A DNA stretch of 9,723 nucleotides, taken from assembly GCA_023819545.1 (NCBI GenBank), contig JAMWCA010000041.1, positions 1 through 9,723 on the forward strand. The letters run 5' to 3'. A program made the translations under genes and the position numbers. This document shows, one piece after another, positions 1-7,299 of this stretch. The DNA comes from Candidatus Omnitrophota bacterium. GTDB lineage: Bacteria; Ratteibacteria; UBA8468; B48-G9; JAFGKM01. Every line of letters begins with the position of its first letter. Position 1 is the first letter of the stretch. A model generated the notes under the pieces. That model did no database searches and was not told where the DNA came from. It saw only the letters and a list, made by a program, of their open reading frames with translations.

Positions 1-1422
1 ATGGTAAAAGAAAATTGTGGTGTAGTAGGTGTTTATAATGTAAAGGATGTTCCTAAAATTTTATATTTTTCTCTTTTTTCACTTCAACATAGGGGTCAGG
101 AAAGTTGCGGCATTATTTTCTCTGACTATAAAAATACTTATGTTCATAAAGGTATGGGGTTGACAAATGATGTTTTTTCTAACTTTGATTTTGACCAATA
201 TAAAGAAATTGTTGGATTTGGTATTGGTCATGTAAGATATTCAACAACTGGAAAGCCAGATGTAAAGAATATTCAGCCTTTTATAGTTGAGTATAAAGGG
301 AAAACTTATGCAATTGCTCATAATGGAAATCTTGTGAATAGTTATACTTTAAGAAAAAAATTAGAAGAAGGAGGAACTTTATTTCAAACCACTCTTGATA
401 CAGAGATAATAATGCATCTTATTTTTAAATCAAAAAAAGTAAATTTTATTGATAAACTTATTGATGCATTAAATAAACTTAAAGGTGCTTATTCTTTAAT
501 TATTTTTACTCCAGAAGGTATATATGCAATCAAAGACCCACAAGGATTTAGACCTCTATGCCTTGGTAAATTTGAAGATGGTTATATTGTTGCTTCTGAA
601 AGTTGTGCTTTTGATTTAGTTGGTGCTGAATATATAAGAGAAATTGAAGAAGGAGAGATATTATTTATTGGAAAGGAAGGGTTAAAAAGTTTTTATTTGC
701 ATAAAGATAAAATTTCAAGATGTATATTTGAATTTATATATTTTGCAAGACCAGATAGTAAAATATTTGGAAAAAGTGTTTATAAAGTGAGAAAAAAACT
801 TGGAGAAAATTTAGGTAAAGAATTGCCATTTAATGGAGATATTATTATCCCTGTTCCAGATTCTGGTAATATTGCAGCAATAGGACTTTCAGAAAGTTTA
901 AAAATACCTTTTGAAATGGGTTTTATTAGAAATCATTATATTGGTAGAACATTTATATTGCCTTTTCAAATTTCAAGAGAGATCAGTGTAAAATTGAAAT
1001 TAAATTCTGTAAAAGAAATAATAAGAGATAAAAATGTAATTGTAGTTGAAGATTCAATTGTTAGAGGAACAACCAGCACTTTAAGAATAAAAGAATTAAG
1101 AAAAGCAGGAGCAAAAAAAGTGTATATGGCAGTTAGTTGTCCTCCTATAAAATATCCATGTTTTTATGGAATTGATTTCCCTACAAAAGAAGAGTTGATA
1201 GCATCAAATAAAGAAATAAGTGAAATTGAAAAAGTCATAGGGCTTGATGGTTTATATTACCTTTCAATTGAGGGAATGCTTTCATCAATGAATTTACCTG
1301 AAGAAGAATTTTGCACTGCTTGTTTTAGTGGGAAGTATCCTACGGAAGTTAAAGATTTCAAAAATAAGGAACAGTTTGAAAATGAAAGGATATCTTGTAA
1401 TAGAGAACGGCAAAATTTATAA
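1..1422 (+). CDS. purF: amidophosphoribosyltransferase (PurF), Fe-S type
   Basis: Catalyses the committed step of de novo purine synthesis, converting PRPP and glutamine to phosphoribosylamine in the cytoplasm. The N-terminal half is an Ntn-type (class II) glutaminase: Cys6 is the expected nucleophile after removal of a 5-residue propeptide (MVKEN), with GHVRYSTTG at residues 76-84 and HNGNL at 107-111. The C-terminal half is a phosphoribosyltransferase with the PRPP loop VIVVEDSIVRGTTS at 346-359. Cys241, Cys387, Cys438 and Cys441 have the same spacing (146, 51, 3) as the [4Fe-4S] ligands of Bacillus subtilis PurF as I recall them, so this is inferred to be the oxygen-sensitive Fe-S form. 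The length of 473 aa is normal. The gene begins at the first base of the window, so its ribosome binding site cannot be seen, but the family start motif follows the ATG closely. A tail of about 25 residues after CFSGKYP is encoded partly over the start of carA. Confidence 0.97.
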   Translation: MVKENCGVVGVYNVKDVPKILYFSLFSLQHRGQESCGIIFSDYKNTYVHKGMGLTNDVFSNFDFDQYKEIVGFGIGHVRYSTTGKPDVKNIQPFIVEYKGKTYAIAHNGNLVNSYTLRKKLEEGGTLFQTTLDTEIIMHLIFKSKKVNFIDKLIDALNKLKGAYSLIIFTPEGIYAIKDPQGFRPLCLGKFEDGYIVASESCAFDLVGAEYIREIEEGEILFIGKEGLKSFYLHKDKISRCIFEFIYFARPDSKIFGKSVYKVRKKLGENLGKELPFNGDIIIPVPDSGNIAAIGLSESLKIPFEMGFIRNHYIGRTFILPFQISREISVKLKLNSVKEIIRDKNVIVVEDSIVRGTTSTLRIKELRKAGAKKVYMAVSCPPIKYPCFYGIDFPTKEELIASNKEISEIEKVIGLDGLYYLSIEGMLSSMNLPEEEFCTACFSGKYPTEVKDFKNKEQFENERISCNRERQNL

Positions 1423-2467
1423 AGGAAGTGTATTTGGAGCCAAAGGAGAAAGATTTGGTGAACTTATTTTTAATACAAGCATGACTGGCTATCAAGAGAT
1501 AATTTATGACCCTTCTTATAAAGGACAAATTGTTGTTATGACTTATCCTTTGATAGGAAATTATGGTATAAATAGCCAAGATATTGAGTCATATAAAATT
1601 CATTTAGAGGGGTTTGTTATTAGAGAAAAAAGTAGAATTTTTTCAAATTGGAGAGCAGAAAAATCAATTGAAGAATTGTTTGAGGAAAATGGGATTATTG
1701 GAATTGAAGATGTTGATACAAGAAAGATAACTGAAATGATAAGAGATCAAGGAGCAATGAAAGCAGGAATATTTACAGGAGAACATGATTTAAAGGAAAT
1801 GCTTATAAAAGTCAGGAATTCACAATCTATTGTTGGCATTGACCTTGTTAAAGAAGTTATAAAGAAAGAACCTTATTACTGGAATAAAGAAGGTAAATAT
1901 AAAGTTGTTGTTATTGATTGTGGAGTTAAATATAATATTTTGAGATTACTTAAAAAATTTAATTTAAAAGTTTTAGTTTATCCTGCAAATATAGATTATA
2001 AAGAAATTGAAAAAGAAAAACCAGATGGTATTTTGATTTCAAATGGTCCAGGGGATCCAGAACCCTTGAATTACATAATAAAAAATGTTTCAAATCTGAT
2101 TGAAAAATATCCAATTTTTGGAATATGTTTGGGACACCAAATTTTAGGTCAAGTTTTTGGTGGGAAAACATATAAACTTAAATTTGGACATCATGGAGCA
2201 AATCATCCAGTAAAGGATTTAAAAACAGGGAAAATTTATATAACAGTTCAAAATCATGGCTTTTGTGTAGATATAAATACAATTAAAGACCCAAATATTG
2301 AAATGACTCATATAAATTTAAATGACTATACACTTGAAGGGATAGAACATAAAAAGTTGCCAGTATTTAGTGTTCAATTTCATCCTGAAAATGCACCTGG
2401 TCCAAGGGATGCTGAGTATTTATTTGAAAAATTTTATAAATATATAGAAAATGCCAAAAAGAACTGA
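1382..2467 (+). CDS. carA: carbamoyl-phosphate synthase small (glutaminase) subunit
   Basis: Hydrolyses glutamine and channels ammonia to the CarB subunits for carbamoyl phosphate, the precursor of pyrimidines and arginine. The frame is open from 1328, but the ATG at 1382 is preferred: the protein then starts MKGYLVIENGKIYKGSVFGA, the usual family beginning, and is 361 aa, close to B. subtilis PyrAA. An AAGGA at 1366-1370 lies 11 nt upstream, a somewhat distant Shine-Dalgarno. The N-terminal CarA domain (about 1-150) has the signature NTSMTGYQEI at 31-40. The C-terminal class I amidotransferase domain has nucleophile Cys249 in GICLGHQ and His334/Glu336 in QFHPE, completing the triad. With this start the gene overlaps purF by 41 nt and is itself overlapped by the next gene by 17 nt, indicating one transcript with coupled translation. 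Confidence 0.96.
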   Translation: MKGYLVIENGKIYKGSVFGAKGERFGELIFNTSMTGYQEIIYDPSYKGQIVVMTYPLIGNYGINSQDIESYKIHLEGFVIREKSRIFSNWRAEKSIEELFEENGIIGIEDVDTRKITEMIRDQGAMKAGIFTGEHDLKEMLIKVRNSQSIVGIDLVKEVIKKEPYYWNKEGKYKVVVIDCGVKYNILRLLKKFNLKVLVYPANIDYKEIEKEKPDGILISNGPGDPEPLNYIIKNVSNLIEKYPIFGICLGHQILGQVFGGKTYKLKFGHHGANHPVKDLKTGKIYITVQNHGFCVDINTIKDPNIEMTHINLNDYTLEGIEHKKLPVFSVQFHPENAPGPRDAEYLFEKFYKYIENAKKN

Positions 2468-4103
2468 TATAGAAAAAATAATGATAATTGGTTCAGGACC
2501 CATTATAATAGGACAAGCATGTGAATTTGATTATTCAGGTTCGCAGGCCTGTAAAGCATTAAAGGAAGAAGATTATAAAGTTATTTTAGTAAATAGTAAT
2601 CCTGCAACGATTATGACAGACCCTGATATGGCAGATAGTGTCTATATTGAACCATTAATACCAGAAATAGTTGCTAAAATTATTGAAAAAGAAAGGCCTG
2701 ATGCTTTATTACCAACCTTAGGGGGGCAGACTGCATTAAATATTGCCACAACTTTATATGAAATGGGTGTTTTACAAAAATTTAATGTAGAATTGATAGG
2801 TGCCAATTACTATGCAATAAAAAAAGCAGAAGATAGAGAATTATTTAAAAAATCAATGGAAAAAATTGGATTAAAAGTTCCAAAAAGTGGTATAGCACAT
2901 AATTTAAAAGAGGCGATTGATGTAGCAAAAAATATTGGATTCCCTTTAATAATAAGGCCATCTTATACACTTGGTGGAACTGGTGGTTCAATTGCTTATA
3001 ATATTGAAGAATTTGAGGAACTTGCAGATATAGGGATAAAAGCAAGTTTGATAAATGAAATATTAATTGAACAATCAGTTTATGGATGGAAAGAATATGA
3101 ACTTGAAGTAATGAGAGATTTAAAGGATAATGTTGTTATAATCTGTCCAATTGAAAATTTTGACCCTATGGGAATTCATACAGGAGATAGTATAACAGTC
3201 GCACCTATTCAAACATTAACAGATAAAGAGTATCAGGATATGAGGGATGCTGCAATAAAAATAATAAGGGAGATTGGAGTTGAAACCGGTGGAAGTAATA
3301 TTCAATTTGCAGTGAATCCAGAAAATGGTGAAATGGTTGTAATAGAAATGAATCCGAGAGTTTCAAGAAGTTCTGCTTTAGCTTCAAAAGCAACCGGTTT
3401 TCCAATTGCAAAAATAGCAACAAAACTTGCGATTGGTTATACATTGGATGAAATACCAAATGATATAACTAAAAAAACACCTGCTTGTTTTGAACCAACA
3501 ATTGATTATTGTGTAGTAAAAATACCAAAATTTAATTTTGAAAAATTTCCAGGTTCTATACCATTTTTAACAACATCTATGAAGTCAATTGGTGAAGTAA
3601 TGGCGATTGGCAGAACTTTTAAAGAGGCATTACAGAAAGCATTAAGAAGTTTGGAAGAAAATTTTTATGGACTTGAAGATATAGAATTAAAAATGGAGTT
3701 AGAAGAAGGATTAAGAATTCCAAATCCATACAGACTTTTTTATATTAAAAAAGGTTTTAAAGCAGGGAAAACAATTGATGAAATTTTTAATCTCACTAAG
3801 ATAGACAGATGGTTTCTTGCAAATATTGAAGAAATTGTTAAATTAGAAAAAGAAATTGAAAAATATAAAGATAGAGAGATTGATTATCAAATAATGAAAA
3901 AAGCAAAAGAGTTTGGATTTTCTGATAAGCAGATAGGCAAATTAGTAGGTAAGAGTGAAAAAGAAATAAGAAATTTAAGGAAAAAGTATAAGATTGAAGT
4001 AGATTATAAATGTGTTGATACTTGTGCAGGTGAATTTATTGCTTATACTCCTTATTATTATTCAACTTATGAAAAACCAGAAATAATAGAAATAAATGAA
4101 TAA
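2451..4103 (+). CDS. carB1: carbamoyl-phosphate synthase large subunit, N-terminal half (separate gene)
   Basis: Corresponds to the first half of CarB (about residues 1-550 of the 1073-aa E. coli protein): the carboxyphosphate-forming ATP-grasp unit plus the oligomerisation domain. It starts MPKRTDIEKIMIIGSGPIIIGQ, as full-length CarB does. Visible are the glycine-rich loop SYTLGGTGGS (171-180), ETGGSNIQFAVNP (278-290), and Glu299/Asn301 in VIEMNPRVSRSSALASKATGFP, the metal-binding region. The segment from about residue 401 to 540 matches the oligomerisation domain and ends at CAGEF...YYYSTYE, exactly where canonical CarB crosses to its second half. The frame then stops with TAA at 4101-4103. 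No second synthetase domain or allosteric domain is in this chain. It overlaps carA by 17 nt and the C-half gene by 8 nt. The symbol follows the Aquifex carB1/carB2 convention. The alternative is a single carB broken by a one-base frameshift. Confidence 0.93.
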   Translation: MPKRTDIEKIMIIGSGPIIIGQACEFDYSGSQACKALKEEDYKVILVNSNPATIMTDPDMADSVYIEPLIPEIVAKIIEKERPDALLPTLGGQTALNIATTLYEMGVLQKFNVELIGANYYAIKKAEDRELFKKSMEKIGLKVPKSGIAHNLKEAIDVAKNIGFPLIIRPSYTLGGTGGSIAYNIEEFEELADIGIKASLINEILIEQSVYGWKEYELEVMRDLKDNVVIICPIENFDPMGIHTGDSITVAPIQTLTDKEYQDMRDAAIKIIREIGVETGGSNIQFAVNPENGEMVVIEMNPRVSRSSALASKATGFPIAKIATKLAIGYTLDEIPNDITKKTPACFEPTIDYCVVKIPKFNFEKFPGSIPFLTTSMKSIGEVMAIGRTFKEALQKALRSLEENFYGLEDIELKMELEEGLRIPNPYRLFYIKKGFKAGKTIDEIFNLTKIDRWFLANIEEIVKLEKEIEKYKDREIDYQIMKKAKEFGFSDKQIGKLVGKSEKEIRNLRKKYKIEVDYKCVDTCAGEFIAYTPYYYSTYEKPEIIEINE

Positions 4104-5673
4104 AAGAGTTGTTATCCTTGGAGGAGGACCAAATAGAATAGGTCAGGGTATAGAATTTGACTACTGTTGTGTTCACGCATCTTTTGCATTAAGAGAGGAA
4201 GGATATGAAAGTATAATGATAAACTGTAACCCTGAAACAGTAAGTACTGACTATGATACATCAACACGGCTTTATTTTGAACCACTTACATTTGAAGATG
4301 TTATGAATATAATAGAGAAAGAAAATCCAATTGGTGTAATCTTACAATTTGGTGGACAAACACCTTTAAAACTTGCTCTTCCACTTAAAAATGCTGGAGT
4401 AAAAATTCTTGGTACAGACCCAGTAGCGATTGATATTGCTGAAGATAGAGAGAAATTTAGTGAACTTATATATAGATTAAAATTAAATCAACCACCAAAT
4501 GGAACTGCCTTTACTTATCAACAAGCAAATAAAATAGCAAATCAACTTGGTTATCCAGTTCTTGTAAGACCTTCATATGTGCTTGGTGGAAGAGCTATGG
4601 AAATTGTTTATGATGAGGAATCTTTGAAAGAATATATTGAGAAGGCAGTTGAAGTTTCGCCTGAACATCCAGTTTTAATAGATAAATTTCTTGAAGATGC
4701 AATAGAAGTAGATGTAGATGCAATAAGTGATGGGAATTTATGTGTGATTGGAGGAGTAATGGAACATATTGAGGAAGCAGGAATACATTCAGGAGATAGT
4801 GCTATGGTTTTACCACCATATAGTTTGAAAAAAGAAATAGTTGAAGAGATTAAAGAGGCGACTAAAAAGTTGGCTTTATCATTGAAAATAAAGGGATTAA
4901 TAAATATTCAATATGCTATAAAAGATGAAAAGGTTTATGTTTTGGAAGTAAATCCAAGAGCATCAAGAACAATTCCATTTGTAAGTAAAGTGATTGGAGT
5001 TCCTCTTGCAAAATTTGCGACCAAGATTATGATTGGAAAAACTTTAAAAGACCTTAAATTTGAGAAAGAAATTGATATAAATTATTATGCTGTAAAAGAA
5101 TCAGTTTTCCCTTTTAATAGATTTGGTAATGTTGATGCAGTGCTTGGACCTGAAATGAAATCAACAGGAGAAGTAATGGGAATAGATGAAAGTTTTGAAA
5201 TTGCATATGCAAAAAGTCAAATTGCAGCAGGACAGAATTTACCACTATCTGGGAAAGTATTTATAAGTGTAAAAGATAAAGATAAACCTTATATTGTCCC
5301 TATAGCAAAACAACTTAAAGAACTAAATTTTGAAATTCTTGCAAGTTCAGGAACAGGTAAATTTTTAGAAAAAAATGGCATTCCAGTAAAAATAATTCCA
5401 AAGATTTATGAAGGTAGACCAAATATATTGGATTATGTAATAAATAATGAAATTTCGCTAATAATAAATACTCCTTCTGGGAAAAAACCCAAAAAAGATA
5501 TTATTTCAATCAGGACAATTGCTGTTCAAAGAGGCATACCACTTATCACAACAATCCCTGGAGCAAAAGCAACATTATTCGCAATAAAAAAACTAAAACA
5601 GACAGGAATAAATGTGAGAGAAATCAAAGAATATTATAAGTTGATAAAAGAAAAAGATGGTTGCAATAATTGA
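4096..5673 (+). CDS. carB2: carbamoyl-phosphate synthase large subunit, C-terminal half (separate gene)
   Basis: Carries the carbamate-phosphorylating ATP-grasp unit and the C-terminal regulatory domain. The ATG at 4096 gives MNKRVVILGGGPNRIGQGIEFDYCCVHAS, which matches the internal start of the second half of canonical CarB. RPSYVLGGRAMEI (158-170) is the ATP-grasp loop and Glu284/Asn286 in LEVNPRASRT are the metal ligands. From about residue 388 an MGS-like allosteric domain runs to the end, with YEGRPNILDYVINNEI and INTPSGK around 438-463. The 525 aa plus the 550 aa of the N-half give 1075 residues, the length of intact CarB, so nothing is missing. An in-frame TAA (4093-4095) sits immediately before the ATG, so this is the first possible start. 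No Shine-Dalgarno is visible, so expression probably depends on coupling to the upstream gene. Confidence 0.93.
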   Translation: MNKRVVILGGGPNRIGQGIEFDYCCVHASFALREEGYESIMINCNPETVSTDYDTSTRLYFEPLTFEDVMNIIEKENPIGVILQFGGQTPLKLALPLKNAGVKILGTDPVAIDIAEDREKFSELIYRLKLNQPPNGTAFTYQQANKIANQLGYPVLVRPSYVLGGRAMEIVYDEESLKEYIEKAVEVSPEHPVLIDKFLEDAIEVDVDAISDGNLCVIGGVMEHIEEAGIHSGDSAMVLPPYSLKKEIVEEIKEATKKLALSLKIKGLINIQYAIKDEKVYVLEVNPRASRTIPFVSKVIGVPLAKFATKIMIGKTLKDLKFEKEIDINYYAVKESVFPFNRFGNVDAVLGPEMKSTGEVMGIDESFEIAYAKSQIAAGQNLPLSGKVFISVKDKDKPYIVPIAKQLKELNFEILASSGTGKFLEKNGIPVKIIPKIYEGRPNILDYVINNEISLIINTPSGKKPKKDIISIRTIAVQRGIPLITTIPGAKATLFAIKKLKQTGINVREIKEYYKLIKEKDGCNN

Positions 5674-7177
5674 TTTTGGTTCACAATATACACAACTTAT
5701 AGCACGAAGAATTAGAGAATTAGGCATTTATTGCGAGATTTTTCCTCTATCAACAAAATATGAAGATTTAAAAAATAGAAATGTAAAAGTTTTAATTCTT
5801 TCAGGAGGTCCAGGGCATGTATCTGAAAAGGATTTTGATTTTGATAAAAGAATTTTTAAAAGTAATGAATTTTACCTTTTAGGGATTTGTTATGGAATGC
5901 AACTTATAGCAAAGTATTTTGGAGGTAAAGTTGTTCATGGCAATATAAGGGAATATGGAAAAACAGTTTTTTATCCTGATACTAATGAAGAAATTTTTAA
6001 GGGATTAAAAGATAGAACTATAGTTTGGATGAGCCATTGGGATTATGTGATTAAATTACCTAAAAAATTTAAAACAATAGGAAAGACAGAAAAAATTAAA
6101 ATAGGTGCTCTCAGAGATTTAAATAAAAAAATTTACGGAGTTCAATTTCATCCAGAGGTTATACACACGGAACAAGGGAAGCAAATATTGAAGAATTTTT
6201 TATTTAATATATGTAATTTAGAAGTTAACTGGCGTCCTGGTTCTATAATTCAAAAAATTAAAAAAGAAATTGAAGAAAATGTGAATAATAAAAAGGTCAT
6301 ATGTGCTTTAAGTGGAGGTGTTGATTCTTCTGTTTTATCTCTAATTTTAAATCAGGTTTGTGGTAAGAATTCTTTAAGTATATTTGTAAACAATGGACTT
6401 TTAAGGAAAAATGAACCAGAAGAAATAATAAATTTTTTTAAAGAAAAAGTTAATTTTATGTATATAGACGCAGCAGAAATATTTCTGAAAAGATTAAAAA
6501 AAATTGAAGACCCAGAAGAAAAAAGAAAAATTATAGGTAATACATTTATAGAAATATTTGAAAAACAAGGTGAGAAATTTGGTGCTGAATTTCTTGCACA
6601 AGGGACATTATATCCTGATGTTATAGAGAGTATGTCTCCTTTTAAAGGTCCTTCAGCAAAGATAAAGACACATCATAATGTTGGAGGGCTTCCAGAAAAA
6701 ATGAAATTTAAACTTATTGAACCATTTAAATTTCTTTTTAAAGATGAGGTAAGAAAAATTGCAAAAAAATTAAATCTACCTGATTTTATAATAAAAAGGC
6801 ATCCATTTCCAGGACCTGGACTTGCTGTAAGAATTATCAGTGGTATAACAGACCAGCGACTTGAAATATTAAAAAATGCTGATATTATTGTTGAACAAGA
6901 AATTAAAAAAGCAGGATTTTATAACAAAGTTTGGCAGGCATTTGCGGTATTATTACCAATAAAAAGTGTAGGCATTATGGGAGATAAAAGGACATATGAA
7001 AATGTGATTGCTATACGAATAGTAAAGAGTAAAGACGGAATGACTGCTGACTGGGCAAAAATTCCTTATAAAATAATTGAAAGAATATCAAATAGAATTG
7101 TAAATGAAGTCAAAGGAGTAAATAGAGTTGTATATGATATAACTTCAAAACCACCGGCAACAATTGAATGGGAATAA
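5657..7177 (+). CDS. guaA: GMP synthase (glutamine-hydrolysing)
   Basis: Converts XMP to GMP using ATP and glutamine. The N-terminal class I amidotransferase domain has Cys78 in GICYGMQ and His165/Glu167 in QFHPE. The ATP pyrophosphatase domain begins near residue 213, with the P-loop SGGVDSS at 219-225 and QGTLYPDVIES at 315-325. The C-terminal dimerisation/XMP-binding part contains HPFPGPGLAVRI (382-393) and the usual ending near KPPATIEWE. At 506 aa it has normal length. The start at 5657 gives MVAIIDFGSQYTQLIARRIRE, the expected N-terminus, and overlaps the C-half carB gene by 17 nt. No clear ribosome binding site is seen. Two unusual residues stand out: Trp128 in MSHWD, where other GuaA proteins I recall have glycine (MSHGD), and Asn245 in VNNGLLR, where aspartate is usual. 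All catalytic motifs are intact, so function is expected. It appears to be the last gene of the overlapping series. Confidence 0.97.
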   Translation: MVAIIDFGSQYTQLIARRIRELGIYCEIFPLSTKYEDLKNRNVKVLILSGGPGHVSEKDFDFDKRIFKSNEFYLLGICYGMQLIAKYFGGKVVHGNIREYGKTVFYPDTNEEIFKGLKDRTIVWMSHWDYVIKLPKKFKTIGKTEKIKIGALRDLNKKIYGVQFHPEVIHTEQGKQILKNFLFNICNLEVNWRPGSIIQKIKKEIEENVNNKKVICALSGGVDSSVLSLILNQVCGKNSLSIFVNNGLLRKNEPEEIINFFKEKVNFMYIDAAEIFLKRLKKIEDPEEKRKIIGNTFIEIFEKQGEKFGAEFLAQGTLYPDVIESMSPFKGPSAKIKTHHNVGGLPEKMKFKLIEPFKFLFKDEVRKIAKKLNLPDFIIKRHPFPGPGLAVRIISGITDQRLEILKNADIIVEQEIKKAGFYNKVWQAFAVLLPIKSVGIMGDKRTYENVIAIRIVKSKDGMTADWAKIPYKIIERISNRIVNEVKGVNRVVYDITSKPPATIEWE

Positions 7178-7187
7178 GAATATTGCT

Positions 7188-7236
7188 TATCCTAAAATTT
7201 AATTTCTTCTATTTTAACGGATTAAATATCCTAAAA
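7188..7236. repeat. 10-bp direct repeat upstream of the glnA promoter
   Basis: The decamer TATCCTAAAA occurs at 7188-7197 and again at 7227-7236, 39 bp apart, in the guaA-glnA gap. Both copies lie upstream of the candidate -35 box. A regulatory role is conjecture. In sequence this AT-rich such a repeat may also arise by chance. Confidence 0.4.
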
Positions 7237-7241
7237 ATATG

Positions 7242-7261
7242 AAATTTGACTGGTTAAATTT
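7242..7261. promoter_or_regulatory. candidate operator: 20-bp near-palindrome over the glnA -35 box
   Basis: The arms AAATTTGAC (7242-7250) and GTTAAATTT (7253-7261) are complementary at 8 of 9 positions around a 2-nt centre (TG). The palindrome covers the putative -35 hexamer at 7246-7251, where a dimeric repressor would block RNA polymerase. It resembles no operator that I recognise. It is not the TGTNAN7TNACA box of GlnR/TnrA. The symmetry is seen directly, while binding by a regulator is inference. Confidence 0.4.
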
Positions 7262-7273
7262 ATATGATAGAAT
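7246..7273 (+). promoter_or_regulatory. candidate sigma70-type promoter for glnA
   Basis: TTGACT at 7246-7251 (5 of 6 to TTGACA) and TAGAAT at 7268-7273 (5 of 6 to TATAAT) are separated by 16 bp. Transcription would begin near 7280, leaving a 5' leader of about 20 nt before the glnA ATG. The position in the only gap over 100 nt supports it. AT-rich DNA yields such matches easily, so this remains a prediction. Confidence 0.5.
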
Positions 7274-7288
7274 TTTTTTAAAAATAAA

Positions 7289-7294
7289 AAGGGG
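7289..7294 (+). promoter_or_regulatory. ribosome binding site of glnA
   Basis: AAGGGG lies 5 nt before the ATG at 7300. It pairs with the standard anti-Shine-Dalgarno UUCCUC with one G-U wobble. It is much stronger than anything before carA, carB or guaA and fixes the glnA start. Confidence 0.8.
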
Positions 7295-7299
7295 AAAAA

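Noticed and set aside
1328..1381. Upstream ATG at 1328 as carA start (379 aa)
   Set aside because: The extra 18 residues do not match CarA N-termini and would lengthen the purF overlap to 95 nt. The start at 1382 gives the family beginning and has an AAGGA upstream.
7271..7290. T-run and A-run (poly-T then poly-A) before glnA as a terminator for the upstream genes
   Set aside because: There is no G+C-rich stem, and the run lies inside the likely promoter and leader of glnA. No terminator is visible anywhere in the window.
7178..7299. Glutamine riboswitch, sigma54 promoter or GlnR/TnrA box upstream of glnA
   Set aside because: No GG-N10-GC pair, no TGTNAN7TNACA box and no conserved riboswitch core could be found. 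The predicted leader of about 20 nt is too short for a riboswitch.
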